Origin: Coralloluteibacterium thermophilum
GTDB taxonomy: Bacteria > Pseudomonadota > Gammaproteobacteria > Xanthomonadales > Xanthomonadaceae
DNA: 64,000 bases
Assembly: GCF_042654365.1 (NCBI RefSeq)
Contig: NZ_JBHSGG010000017.1
Span: 138,838-202,837 of the forward strand
Reading direction: 5' to 3'
Below are positions 1 through 8,139 of the stretch, piece by piece. A program made the translations under genes and the position numbers. The notes below the pieces were generated by a model. That model searched no databases. It was not told the origin of the DNA and saw nothing but the letters and a program-made list of their open reading frames with translations. Position 1 is the first letter of the stretch. Each line of letters starts with the position of its first letter.

Positions 1-515
1 GCGGCACGGCGGTCCTGGTAATCGAGGTAGTAGGCATGCTCCCAGAGGTCGCAGGCCAGCAGCGGCGTGTCTTCCGGCCCGGCCGGCAGGCCGCTGCCGC
101 GCACGGCGACGATCGCCAGCGGGCCGTGCCCACGGCGGACCAGCCAGACCCAGCCCGAACCTTCCAGCGCAAGGGCCGCCGCATCGAACTCCCTGCGCAG
201 GCCGGTGGACCCGCCGTAGTCGCGCTCGATGGCGGCGGCCAGCGCGCGCGATGGCGTGCCGCCACCGAGGGGGGCGAGCGCGTCCCAGTAGAAGGCGTGC
301 GACCACAGCTCGGCCGCGTCCCGGTGGAGCGCGCCCTGCGCCCGGTCGAGGAGTCCGTCGAGACCGACCTCGTCCAGTGCTGTCCCCGCGATGCGCGCGT
401 TGATCCGCGCCAGCAGCGTCCGTGCGATCTCTTCCTGTGCGGCCAGCGTCCGGGCGGACAGGCGCGGCGCGAGCGCGTCGCGGGCGTGGGGCAGGGTGGG
501 CAGGTCGATCGGCAT
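1..515 (-). CDS. Fe/Mn superoxide dismutase-like protein lacking the first metal ligand (3' end beyond window)
   Basis: The frame runs from ATG at 515 off the left edge, about 171 codons. The N-terminus (MPIDLPTLPHARDALAP) and the conserved blocks SHAFYW and DLWEHAYYLDY place it in the Fe/Mn superoxide dismutase family, which disproportionates superoxide in the cytoplasm. Aligned without gaps to E. coli SodB, the first metal ligand (His26 of the HYGKHH motif) is Gln27 and the active-site Tyr34 is Leu35. The other three ligands (His of SHAFYW, Asp and His of DLWEHAYY) are kept. The helix that normally carries HYGKHH reads AAQEEIARTLL, so an active canonical SOD is unlikely. It is divergent from grxD with 110 bp between the start codons. 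The family call is firm; the activity is in doubt. Confidence 0.85.
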   Translation of the reverse strand, partial: MPIDLPTLPHARDALAPRLSARTLAAQEEIARTLLARINARIAGTALDEVGLDGLLDRAQGALHRDAAELWSHAFYWDALAPLGGGTPSRALAAAIERDYGGSTGLRREFDAAALALEGSGWVWLVRRGHGPLAIVAVRGSGLPAGPEDTPLLACDLWEHAYYLDYQDRRA

Positions 516-541
516 CGGGGCGGGTGGCGCGGGCAACAGGC

Positions 542-547
542 TAGAAT
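542..547 (+). promoter_or_regulatory. Candidate -10 element (TAGAAT) for grxD
   Basis: TAGAAT lies 78 bp upstream of the grxD start in the 110-bp divergent region. There is no convincing -35. The same TAGAAT/TACACT type of -10 recurs before several other genes in the window. Confidence 0.4.
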
Positions 548-625
548 ATCCCGTTCCCCGCGGCACGGCGCCGTGTGGAAGGCGTCCGCCCATGCGGGCG
601 CGGGCATCGACGACAGAGGTAGCGC

Positions 626-946
626 ATGAGCGTCATCGAACGGATCCAGGCCGAAGTCCAGGGTCACCCCATCGTGCTGTTCATGAAGGGCACGCCGCAG
701 TTCCCGATGTGCGGCTTCTCCAGCCGCGCGGCGCAGGCGCTGAAGGAGGCCGGGGCCGGCCGTTTCCACCACGTCAACGTGCTGGAGGACCCGGAAATCC
801 GGGCGAGCCTTCCCCGCTTCTCGAACTGGCCGACCTTCCCGCAGTTGTTCATCAACGGCGAGCTGATCGGCGGCTGCGACATCACGCTCGAACTGCACCA
901 GAGCGGCGAGCTCGCGCGCATGGTCGCGGACACGCAGAAGGCCTGA
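626..946 (+). CDS. grxD: Monothiol glutaredoxin, CGFS type (Grx4/GrxD)
   Basis: A 106-residue protein with the diagnostic CGFS active site (Cys29) after KGTPQFPM, plus the WPTFPQLFINGELIGG block (cis-Pro and GSH-binding residues). CGFS glutaredoxins bind a [2Fe-2S] cluster with glutathione, often with a BolA partner, and act in Fe-S delivery and iron sensing rather than disulfide reduction. The ATG at 626 follows an AGAGGT ribosome binding site. The next gene (SDR) starts 2 nt after the stop, so the two are very probably co-transcribed. Length matches the family. Confidence 0.97.
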   Translation: MSVIERIQAEVQGHPIVLFMKGTPQFPMCGFSSRAAQALKEAGAGRFHHVNVLEDPEIRASLPRFSNWPTFPQLFINGELIGGCDITLELHQSGELARMVADTQKA

Positions 947-948
947 GG

Positions 949-1716
949 ATGGACAGCACGCAGGAAGCAGGCGAGGGCGTCCTCGCCGGGCGGGTGGTGC
1001 TGATCACCGGGGCCAATGGCGGGCTGGGCGAGGCCGCCGCACGCGCCTGCGCCGCCGCCGGGGCCACGGTCGTGCTGGTCGGGCGCCGCGTCCCGAAGCT
1101 CAACAAGCTCTACGACGCGCTCGCCAGCATCGGGCCGGAGCCCGCGGCCTACCCGCTCGACCTGGAGGGGGCTGGGCCGGAGGACTACGAGACGATGGCC
1201 GAGGCGCTGCGGAGCCAGCTCGGCCGGCTGGACGGCATCCTGCATGCTGCGGTGGACTTCAAGGGGCTGACGCCGCTCGCGAACACCGCGCCGCTCGACT
1301 TCGCCCGTGCGCTGCACGTCAACCTGACCGCGCCCTGCCTGCTGACCCAGGCCTGCCTGCCGCTCCTGAAGCAGGCGCCGGATGCGGCGGTCGTCTTCGT
1401 GCTCGACGAGCTGGAGCGCATCGGCAAGGCCTACTGGGGCGGCTACGGCGTCTCCAAGCACGGGCTGCTCGGCCTGATGCGGATCCTCCATGACGAGACG
1501 CGCGACGGCCCGGTGCGGGTGAGCGCGCTCGAGCCCGGGCCGATGCGTACGGGGCTCCGGGCGAAGGCGTTCATGAACGAGGCGCTCAACGGCGCCCCCG
1601 GGCCCGGCGCCTACGCCGCCGCCTGCGTCCACCTGCTGTCGCCCGCCGGCGCCGCGCAACGCGGCACCGTGCACGTCGTCCGGGAGGGCGCTTCCCCCGG
1701 ACAGGCGCTCAGCTAG
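949..1716 (+). CDS. SDR-family oxidoreductase, YciK-like
   Basis: A 255-residue Rossmann-fold short-chain dehydrogenase/reductase with the cofactor-binding TGANGGLG motif (residues 20-27) and the YGVSK active site (Tyr166, Lys170). It aligns over its whole length with E. coli YciK, whose physiological substrate is not well defined. Where YciK carries its catalytic serine cluster (13 residues before the Tyr), this protein has Asp153 in VLDELERIG, so the usual Ser-Tyr-Lys triad is incomplete. It follows grxD by 2 nt and has no terminator between, so it is probably the second gene of that operon. Confidence 0.85.
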   Translation: MDSTQEAGEGVLAGRVVLITGANGGLGEAAARACAAAGATVVLVGRRVPKLNKLYDALASIGPEPAAYPLDLEGAGPEDYETMAEALRSQLGRLDGILHAAVDFKGLTPLANTAPLDFARALHVNLTAPCLLTQACLPLLKQAPDAAVVFVLDELERIGKAYWGGYGVSKHGLLGLMRILHDETRDGPVRVSALEPGPMRTGLRAKAFMNEALNGAPGPGAYAAACVHLLSPAGAAQRGTVHVVREGASPGQALS

Positions 1717-2044
1717 AGCCGCACCGCCCGCCCGGGCTTTCCCGCGGCGGGGCTCCGCGCGCCGGGTGGCCCCGGCGGGCTCCCGCGGCACGCGTGCCTG
1801 CTCTAAGCGCCTGTTCCCGCCGCGAATGTTGCGGCGCGGCATCGAGCACGCAGCCTGTCAAGGAAGTGTCATCGGGCGTCGCTATGCTGTTAAACTCTAG
1901 TTAACCGCAGGCGGCGCAGGGCAGCGCCCCCGCGGGGCGGGATTCCCAGCGCTAGACGAGACGGCCGCGACGGCCGTCGATCGCTGCGGCAGCGTCACAG
2001 CCGCAATCACCAATTTCAAAGCAACGACCCACAGGGCACCCAAC
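1717..2044. other. Gene-free region upstream of the TonB-dependent receptor
   Basis: 328 bp without a credible gene. It holds the 3' end of the SDR transcript and the promoter and leader of the receptor gene. An A+T-rich patch at 1883-1905 contains TATGCT (1883-1888), a possible -10, followed by the near-palindrome TTAAACTCTAGTTAA (1890-1904). No known operator was recognised. Confidence 0.4.
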
Positions 2045-5000
2045 ATGATGAACCGTAGCCAGGTCCGACTCTCGCGCCTGTCCATCTGTCTGCTCGCCGC
2101 TCTGGCGACCGCGCCCGCCATGGCGCAGCAGACCTCCGCCGGCGTCGGTGGCGTGATCACCGACACCGCCGGCGCGCCGGTTTCCGGCGCGCAGGTGACG
2201 ATCCTGCACACGCCCTCGGGCACCGTCAGCAACACGACCACCGACGCCAGCGGACGCTACTCGGCGCGCGGTCTCCGCGTCGGCGGCCCGTATACGATTA
2301 CGATTACCGGCAACGGTCGCACCGAGGTGCGCGAGAACGTCTACCTGACCCTCGGCGACGTCTCCAACGTCAGCGCACGGATCGGCGCGACCACGCTCGA
2401 GGCGGTGCAGGTGGTCGGTACGGCGATGAACGTCGACACCTTCAGCCCCGACCGCATGGGCGCGGGCACCACGGTGACCCTGGAGCAGATCGAGGGCCTG
2501 CCGACGATCCAGCGCAACATCCAGGACCACATGCGCCTCGACCCGCGCATCGCGCAGTCCGACAAGGGCCGCGGCGAGATCACGGTCGCCGGCCAGAACC
2601 CGCGCTTCAACGCCATCCGCGTCGACGGCGTCAACACCAGCGACACCTTCGGTCTGGAGTCGAACAACTTCCCGACCATCCGTCAGCCGGTCTCCCTCGA
2701 CGCCATCGAGTCGATCCGCGTCGACGTCGCCAACTACGACACCACCATCACCGGCGCGACCGGTGCAGTGGTCGATGCGGTGACCAAGTCGGGCACCAAC
2801 GAGTTCGGCGGCTCGGCCTACTACGTCTACCGCGACAACAGCTGGGTCCGCGACAACGAGGACGGCACCGACTTCGCCGGCTTCCAGGACGAGGAGACCT
2901 ACGGCGCGACCTTCGGCGGCCCGCTGATCAAGGATCGCCTGTTCTTCTTCACGAACTACGAGAAGTTCACTCGCACCAGCCCGGGCAGCTCCTACGGCCC
3001 CATCGGTTCGGGCGCCTCCAACATCGTGGACGTATCCGCGGCCGACATCGCCGAGGCGCAGCAGATCGCCCGCGACGTCTACGGCATCGACATCGGCGAC
3101 CTCAGCATCCCGAGCAGCCTGAAGCAGGAAGTCGAGGAATACGCCGCCAAGATCGACTGGAACATCACCGACGACCACCGCGCCTCGCTGCGCATCTCGC
3201 GCGTCGAGCAGACCGATCCCGTCATCGCCGGATTCGGCAACAACTCGCTCGGCCTGAGCTCGCGCTGGTACAACATCGACAAGACCGTCGACCAGCAGGT
3301 GCTGCAGCTGTTCAGCGACTGGAGCCCGAACTTCTCGACGGAGATGAAGGTCGGCCGCCGTACCTACGATTCGATCAGCAACGTCAACGCGCGCCTGCCG
3401 CAGGTCGCGATCAACGTCACCCCCGACAGCGTGGACGCCGATCGCTTCCAGAGCAGCCGCCCGACCATCGGTTTCGGTACGGACCAGTTCCGTCACGGCA
3501 ACCAGATCGAGACCGAGACGCTCGACGTGTTCTTCGCGGGCAACCTGTACGTCGGCGACCACACGCTGAAGTTCGGCTTCGACTGGACGTCGAACGACAT
3601 CTACAACATGTACGCCCAGAACATCTGGGGCAGCTACGAGTTCGCGAGCCTGGATCACTTCCGCAACGGTCAGTACTGGAACTACCGCCTCAACGCACCG
3701 GTGCCCGGCTTCGATCTCGACTCCGTGGCCATGCGCTACAAGCACCGCAACACCGGCCTGTTCCTGCAGGACACCTGGGCGGTCAACTACAACCTGAGCC
3801 TGATGTTCGGCCTGCGCGTCGACATTCCGGATCTCGACGACGTGCCGATGCACAACCAGCTCGTCCAGCAGATCTACGGCTACGACAACCGCCAGACGCT
3901 CGACAGCAACTTCTGGCAGCCGCGCTTCGGGTTCAACTACACCTTCGACAGCGATCGTCCGACCCAGCTGCGCGGCGGCCTCGGCCTGTTCCAGGGCGCT
4001 GCCGCCAACGTCTGGGTGGGCAACTCCTACCAGAACAGCGGTTTCGGCCTGATCGGCTACGACGCGCTGCTCAACACCGACATGACCCAGGCCGAGCGCG
4101 AGGCCATCTGGGCGTCGCTGCCGTTCAACCCGGATCCGGACAACCCGACCACGCCGCCGGCGGCCGCGGGCTACGCGATGATGGTCAACCTGATGGAGCC
4201 GGGCATCAAGCAGCCGTCGGTGTGGAAGGCGAACCTGGCGTTCGACCATGAGCTGCCCTGGGCCGGCATCGTCGCCAGCGCCGAGCTGATCCACATGCGC
4301 AACAAGGACGGCCTGATGTTCGAGCGCCTGGACCTCGGCGCGCCGACGGCCATCGGCCAGGACGGCAGGCCGATCTACTGGGGCAATCCGGCGACAGCCG
4401 GCGGCGGCTTCCGCGCCAACCAGAACGCCGAGCTCGCAGCGCTGCGCGCTGCCGGTCAGCTGCCCCCGGGCTACGAGAACGTCACGGGCTGGCACAACGA
4501 CGGTGTCATCCTCATGAAGAACACCGACAAGGGCGACAGCACCTCCCTGACGGTGAGCCTGAGCAAGCCGCTGACCGACACCTGGGGCTGGTCGCTGGGC
4601 TACACCCACACCGAGGCGACCGAGGTGAGCCCGCTGACCTCCTCGCGTGCGATCTCCAACTGGAACTCGCGCGCCGTGGTCGATCCGAACGAGGACGTCG
4701 CCGCCACCGCCAACTACGAGATCCGCGACCGCTTCATCGGTACGCTGAGCTGGCAGAAGGCGTTCTTCGGCGACTACCGCACCTCGGTCACGGTGCTCTA
4801 CGAGGGGCGTGCGGGCCGTCCGTACAGCTGGCGCTTCCTCAACGACATGAACGGCGACGGCTACGTCAACGACCTGCTGTACGTGCCGGCCGGCCGTGGC
4901 GACGTGCTGTTCACCGGCGGCGCCGAGATGGAGAACGCGTTCTTCGAGTGGCTCAACCAGCACCCGGACCTGGCCCGCTACGCCGGCGGCCCGGCCGAGC

Positions 5001-5320
5001 GCAACGGCAGCCGCAACAGCTGGGTGAACACGTTCGATATCCGCGTCAGCCAGGAGTTCCCGGGCTTCTTCGCCGGGCACAAGAGCGAGCTGGTGCTCGA
5101 CATCATGAACGTCGGCAACCTGATCAATAAGGACTGGGGCCGCGTCGAGGAGCAGTCGCCGTTCTCCGACCTGCGTGCGGTGAACTTCCGGGGCGTCGAC
5201 GAGGCCACCGGCAAGTACATCTACGACTTCAACGAGAGCCAGGTCTGGACCCCGCGTCTGTACGACGACAACGGCCTCTCGCGCTGGTCGGCGCAGCTGA
5301 CGTTCCGCTACCGCTTCTGA
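2045..5320 (+). CDS. TonB-dependent outer-membrane receptor with N-terminal carboxypeptidase-regulatory-like domain (Oar type)
   Basis: A 1091-residue protein. The signal peptide (residues 1-27, ending APAMAQ) is followed by a carboxypeptidase-regulatory-like beta-sandwich at about 30-105 (GVITDTAGAPVSGAQVTI). A plug domain covers about 120-240 (LEAVQVVGTAMN to DAIESIRVDVANYD), then a long beta-barrel ending in RYRF with a C-terminal aromatic residue. This architecture belongs to the Oar-like TonB receptors abundant in Xanthomonadales, which import large substrates (peptides, glycans, siderophores) using TonB-ExbBD energy. The substrate cannot be inferred. ATG 2045 and ATG 2048 are both possible starts. 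It is monocistronic, ending at a strong terminator. Confidence 0.93.
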   Translation: MMNRSQVRLSRLSICLLAALATAPAMAQQTSAGVGGVITDTAGAPVSGAQVTILHTPSGTVSNTTTDASGRYSARGLRVGGPYTITITGNGRTEVRENVYLTLGDVSNVSARIGATTLEAVQVVGTAMNVDTFSPDRMGAGTTVTLEQIEGLPTIQRNIQDHMRLDPRIAQSDKGRGEITVAGQNPRFNAIRVDGVNTSDTFGLESNNFPTIRQPVSLDAIESIRVDVANYDTTITGATGAVVDAVTKSGTNEFGGSAYYVYRDNSWVRDNEDGTDFAGFQDEETYGATFGGPLIKDRLFFFTNYEKFTRTSPGSSYGPIGSGASNIVDVSAADIAEAQQIARDVYGIDIGDLSIPSSLKQEVEEYAAKIDWNITDDHRASLRISRVEQTDPVIAGFGNNSLGLSSRWYNIDKTVDQQVLQLFSDWSPNFSTEMKVGRRTYDSISNVNARLPQVAINVTPDSVDADRFQSSRPTIGFGTDQFRHGNQIETETLDVFFAGNLYVGDHTLKFGFDWTSNDIYNMYAQNIWGSYEFASLDHFRNGQYWNYRLNAPVPGFDLDSVAMRYKHRNTGLFLQDTWAVNYNLSLMFGLRVDIPDLDDVPMHNQLVQQIYGYDNRQTLDSNFWQPRFGFNYTFDSDRPTQLRGGLGLFQGAAANVWVGNSYQNSGFGLIGYDALLNTDMTQAEREAIWASLPFNPDPDNPTTPPAAAGYAMMVNLMEPGIKQPSVWKANLAFDHELPWAGIVASAELIHMRNKDGLMFERLDLGAPTAIGQDGRPIYWGNPATAGGGFRANQNAELAALRAAGQLPPGYENVTGWHNDGVILMKNTDKGDSTSLTVSLSKPLTDTWGWSLGYTHTEATEVSPLTSSRAISNWNSRAVVDPNEDVAATANYEIRDRFIGTLSWQKAFFGDYRTSVTVLYEGRAGRPYSWRFLNDMNGDGYVNDLLYVPAGRGDVLFTGGAEMENAFFEWLNQHPDLARYAGGPAERNGSRNSWVNTFDIRVSQEFPGFFAGHKSELVLDIMNVGNLINKDWGRVEEQSPFSDLRAVNFRGVDEATGKYIYDFNESQVWTPRLYDDNGLSRWSAQLTFRYRF

Positions 5321-5352
5321 TCCGGGCGACCTGATCGAAGCAGGCGACACCC

Positions 5353-5380
5353 GAAGGGCCGGCGGAAATGCCGGCCCTTC
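5353..5380 (+). terminator. Intrinsic terminator of the TonB receptor gene
   Basis: A perfect 11-bp stem (GAAGGGCCGGC at 5353-5363 with its complement at 5370-5380) around a 6-nt loop, followed by TTCGTT. It starts 33 bp after the stop codon. Confidence 0.85.
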
Positions 5381-5441
5381 TTCGTTCGGCGCTCATGCGC
5401 GCGCGGGGCGGGCGGTGCTACATTCGCCGGCTCGCTCACGC

Positions 5442-6836
5442 ATGCCCAGCACGATGACCGTCAACCGTTCCGGCCTCCCCACCGTCAGCACCCGCGTCTA
5501 CCCGCGTGGCGGGCTCACCGTCCTCTCGCGCCACGAGGTGGCACGCCTGAGGGACGCCTCGACCGGGGGGCGGCACGAACTGCTGCGGCGCTGCGCCCTG
5601 GCCGTGCTGACCAGCGGCAGCCAGTCCGACGATCCGCGCGCCGCGCAGGAGCTCTACCCGGACTTCGACATCGAGGTCCAGCAGCAGGAGCGCGGCATCA
5701 AGCTGATGCTCGAGAACGCGCCGGCGATGGCCTTCGTCGACGGGCGCATCATCGAGGGCGTGGCCGAGCTGCTGTTCGCGGTCGTCCGCGACATCGCCTA
5801 CACCGCGACCGAGATCGAGGACAGCGGCCGCTTCGACCTGCAGACCTCCGAGGGGCTCACCAGCGCCGTCTTCGAGATCCTGCGCAACGCCCACCTCCTG
5901 ATCGCCAACGCGGACCCGAACCTCGTCGTCTGCTGGGGCGGCCACTCGATCGGCCGCGAGGAGTACGAGTACACCAAGGCCGTCGGCTATCAGCTGGGCC
6001 TGCGCGGGCTCGACATCGGCACCGGCTGCGGCCCTGGCGCGATGAAGGGGCCGATGAAGGGCGCCAACATCGCGCACGCCAAGCAGCGGCGCACGCACAA
6101 CCGCTACATCGGCATCACCGAGCCCGGAATCATCGCGGCGGAGTCGCCCAACCCGATCGTCAACGAGCTGGTCATCCTGCCCGACATCGAGAAGCGCCTG
6201 GAGGCCTTCGTCCGCCTGGGCCACGGCATCATCGTGTTCCCCGGCGGCGTGGGGACGGCCGAGGAGATCCTCTACCTGCTCGGCATCCTGCTGCACCCGG
6301 CGAACGCCGAGCTGCCGTTCCCGCTGGTCTTCACCGGCCCCCGCTCGGCGGCAGGCTACTTCGAGCAGATCGACCGCTTCCTCCGCCTCACCCTGGGCGA
6401 GGCCGCGACCTCCCGCTACCGGATCATCATCGAGGATGCCGCCGAGGTGGCCCGCGAGATGCTCCAGGGCGTGCGCCGGGTCCGGCAGCACCGCCTGGAG
6501 ACGCAGGACGCCTTCTTCTTCAACTGGACGCTGCACATCCCGTTCGAGTTCCAGCAGCCGTTCGTGCCGACGCACGAGGCGATGCGGGGGCTGGACCTGC
6601 ACCGCGACCGGCCGGTCCACCTTCTGGCGGCGGACCTGCGCCGTGCCTTCTCGGGCATCGTGGCGGGCAACGTCAAGGAGGACGGCATGCGCCGGATCGA
6701 GGCCCACGGGCCGTTCGAGATCCATGGCGACCCGGAGTTCATGCAGCACCTCGACGCGCTCCTGCGCGCCTTCGTCGAGCAGCGGCGCATGAAGATCGCC
6801 GGCGACTACAAGCCCTGCTACCGCGTCGTCGCGTAG
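5442..6836 (+). CDS. ppnN: Pyrimidine/purine 5'-nucleotide nucleosidase (LOG family, YgdH/PpnN)
   Basis: About 464 residues, aligning end to end with E. coli PpnN. It has the LOG-family motif PGGVGTAEE in HGIIVFPGGVGTAEE, the preceding GCGPGAM block, and the conserved C-terminal segment ADLRRAFSGIVAGNVKE. The E. coli enzyme cleaves nucleoside monophosphates to base and ribose 5-phosphate and is regulated by (p)ppGpp. TACATT at 5419-5424 is a likely -10, placing transcription start near 5431. ATG 5442 or ATG 5454 would then be used with a very short leader. A still earlier in-frame ATG at 5415 lies upstream of that -10 and was rejected. Confidence 0.95.
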   Translation: MPSTMTVNRSGLPTVSTRVYPRGGLTVLSRHEVARLRDASTGGRHELLRRCALAVLTSGSQSDDPRAAQELYPDFDIEVQQQERGIKLMLENAPAMAFVDGRIIEGVAELLFAVVRDIAYTATEIEDSGRFDLQTSEGLTSAVFEILRNAHLLIANADPNLVVCWGGHSIGREEYEYTKAVGYQLGLRGLDIGTGCGPGAMKGPMKGANIAHAKQRRTHNRYIGITEPGIIAAESPNPIVNELVILPDIEKRLEAFVRLGHGIIVFPGGVGTAEEILYLLGILLHPANAELPFPLVFTGPRSAAGYFEQIDRFLRLTLGEAATSRYRIIIEDAAEVAREMLQGVRRVRQHRLETQDAFFFNWTLHIPFEFQQPFVPTHEAMRGLDLHRDRPVHLLAADLRRAFSGIVAGNVKEDGMRRIEAHGPFEIHGDPEFMQHLDALLRAFVEQRRMKIAGDYKPCYRVVA

Positions 6837-7138
6837 GGACGCGACGGCCCGGCGGGCTGTCTGTCTGCGACCGGGAGCGCCCGTCCGGCGCGCCGGCGCG
6901 AGGAACGCGGGGAAGGCACCACCACGCGTCCACCTGGGACGGGCTCTTCCACGTGATTGCGTCCATCGGTCGGTTCGCGACGCCGGCGCCTCTGCGCGCA
7001 TCGTCCGGGGGGGGGCGACGGCTTCTGCCGCCCTCACACGACGTTCATCGCCCTTCGGCCGCCGCTTGTCGCCCGCGGCGTGCGCCTGCCGCGTCGAGTG
7101 CCTAGGATCGCCGCGCCGACACCAGGGGAGACACCGGC
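6837..7138. other. Gene-free region upstream of the minor-pilin operon
   Basis: 302 bp with no credible gene. It should hold the promoter of fimT-pilVWXY1E. TAGGAT at 7103-7108 is a weak -10 candidate. No sigma-54 type -24/-12 pair was found. Confidence 0.35.
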
Positions 7139-7684
7139 ATGGCACCGCGCACCCGCGGATTCACCCTCATCGAGCTCATGGTCACGATCGCGGTGCTCGC
7201 GATCATGGTCGCGATCGCCTTCCCGAGCTTCCAGGGCGTCATCCGCAGCAATCGCGCCGCGACGGCGACCAACGAGATGATCGCCGCGATCAACCTGGCG
7301 CGGACCGAGGCGCTGCGAAGCAACTACGCGTTCAACGATCCGATGAAACGCGAGATCGTGCTGTGCGGCAGCAAAAGCGGCGACGCATGCGAGGAGGGGA
7401 CCTCGCTCGCGGAGGGCTGGATGGTGGCGCGGCGCAGCGAGGGCGAGGCGGGGAGCACGGCGAGCTACGAGGTGCTGCGCCAGGCGGCCGCGTCCGCCAA
7501 CGTGCTGGTCGAGAGTTCGCGCACCCGCTTCGCCTTCGACAACCGGGGCAGGCTGCAGGGTACCGCGGACGCGACGATCGCGATCGAGCCGACCGGCTGC
7601 AAGGAAGGGGAAAACCTGCGGCGCGAGATCACCATCACCCGCATCGGGCGGGTCAAGACGGAGAACAAGCCATGCGCCGCATGA
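7139..7684 (+). CDS. fimT: Minor pseudopilin, FimT/GspH family
   Basis: 181 residues. A short leader ending in Gly is followed by FTLIELMVTIAVLAIMVAI, the class III signal cleaved and N-methylated by prepilin peptidase PilD. The segment doubles as the N-terminal transmembrane helix. The C-terminal half matches the GspH/FimT domain, with two Cys pairs (LCGS...DACEE and TGCKE...PCAA). Minor pilins prime type IV pilus assembly and sit at the tip. It is the first gene of a six-gene cluster and overlaps pilV by 13 bp, consistent with translational coupling. Confidence 0.93.
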   Translation: MAPRTRGFTLIELMVTIAVLAIMVAIAFPSFQGVIRSNRAATATNEMIAAINLARTEALRSNYAFNDPMKREIVLCGSKSGDACEEGTSLAEGWMVARRSEGEAGSTASYEVLRQAAASANVLVESSRTRFAFDNRGRLQGTADATIAIEPTGCKEGENLRREITITRIGRVKTENKPCAA

Positions 7685-8139
7685 CGCTTTCGCCGCGCGG
7701 CCTGCGCGCCCAGGGCTTCTCGCTCATCGAAGTGCTGATCGCGCTGCTGATCCTCGGCATCGGCCTGCTCGGCCTCGCGCTCCTGCAGACCATGGGCCTG
7801 CGGTTCACGCAGAGCTCGAACTACCGCACGGTCGCCACCAACCTGGCCTACGAGATGCTCGACTCCGTGCGCGCGACGCATCGCCTGCGCGGCCTGTACG
7901 CGGACGCCGGGCTGACCGGGTGGACGGGCACCGGCGCCTGCCAGGTCGCCGGCACCATGGGGCCCGAGACCTCCCGCGACCAGTGGCGCTGCAGGGTTTC
8001 GCGCGCGCTGCCCAACGGGCGTTCGCAGGTGACGGTCGTGGGCAACCACGCCACGGTCCGCATCGCATGGACCGATGCGCGCTGGGAGGAAGCCGAGAAC
8101 CGGCAGATCACCGAGTTCGTCCTGGAGGCGACGCTATGA
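7672..8139 (+). CDS. pilV: Type IV pilus minor pilin PilV
   Basis: 155 residues starting MRRMTLSPRG. The prepilin site QG|FSLIEVLIALLILGIGLLGLA is near residues 14-36, and the GIGLLGLALLQ extension is typical of PilV. A globular domain with one Cys pair follows. In related systems PilV joins PilW, PilX, FimU/FimT and PilE in the pilus-tip complex with PilY1. It starts inside the end of fimT, and its stop overlaps the pilW start by 4 nt (ATGA). Confidence 0.92.
   Translation: MRRMTLSPRGLRAQGFSLIEVLIALLILGIGLLGLALLQTMGLRFTQSSNYRTVATNLAYEMLDSVRATHRLRGLYADAGLTGWTGTGACQVAGTMGPETSRDQWRCRVSRALPNGRSQVTVVGNHATVRIAWTDARWEEAENRQITEFVLEATL

Noticed and set aside
1952..5350. Open frame of over 1100 codons antisense to the TonB receptor gene
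   Set aside because: Composition is that of a high-GC shadow (Val/Asp/Arg/Ala runs, no domain, no ribosome binding site), while the plus strand encodes a complete receptor.
5415..5441. ATG 5415 as ppnN start
   Set aside because: It precedes the likely -10 element and adds residues absent from the family.
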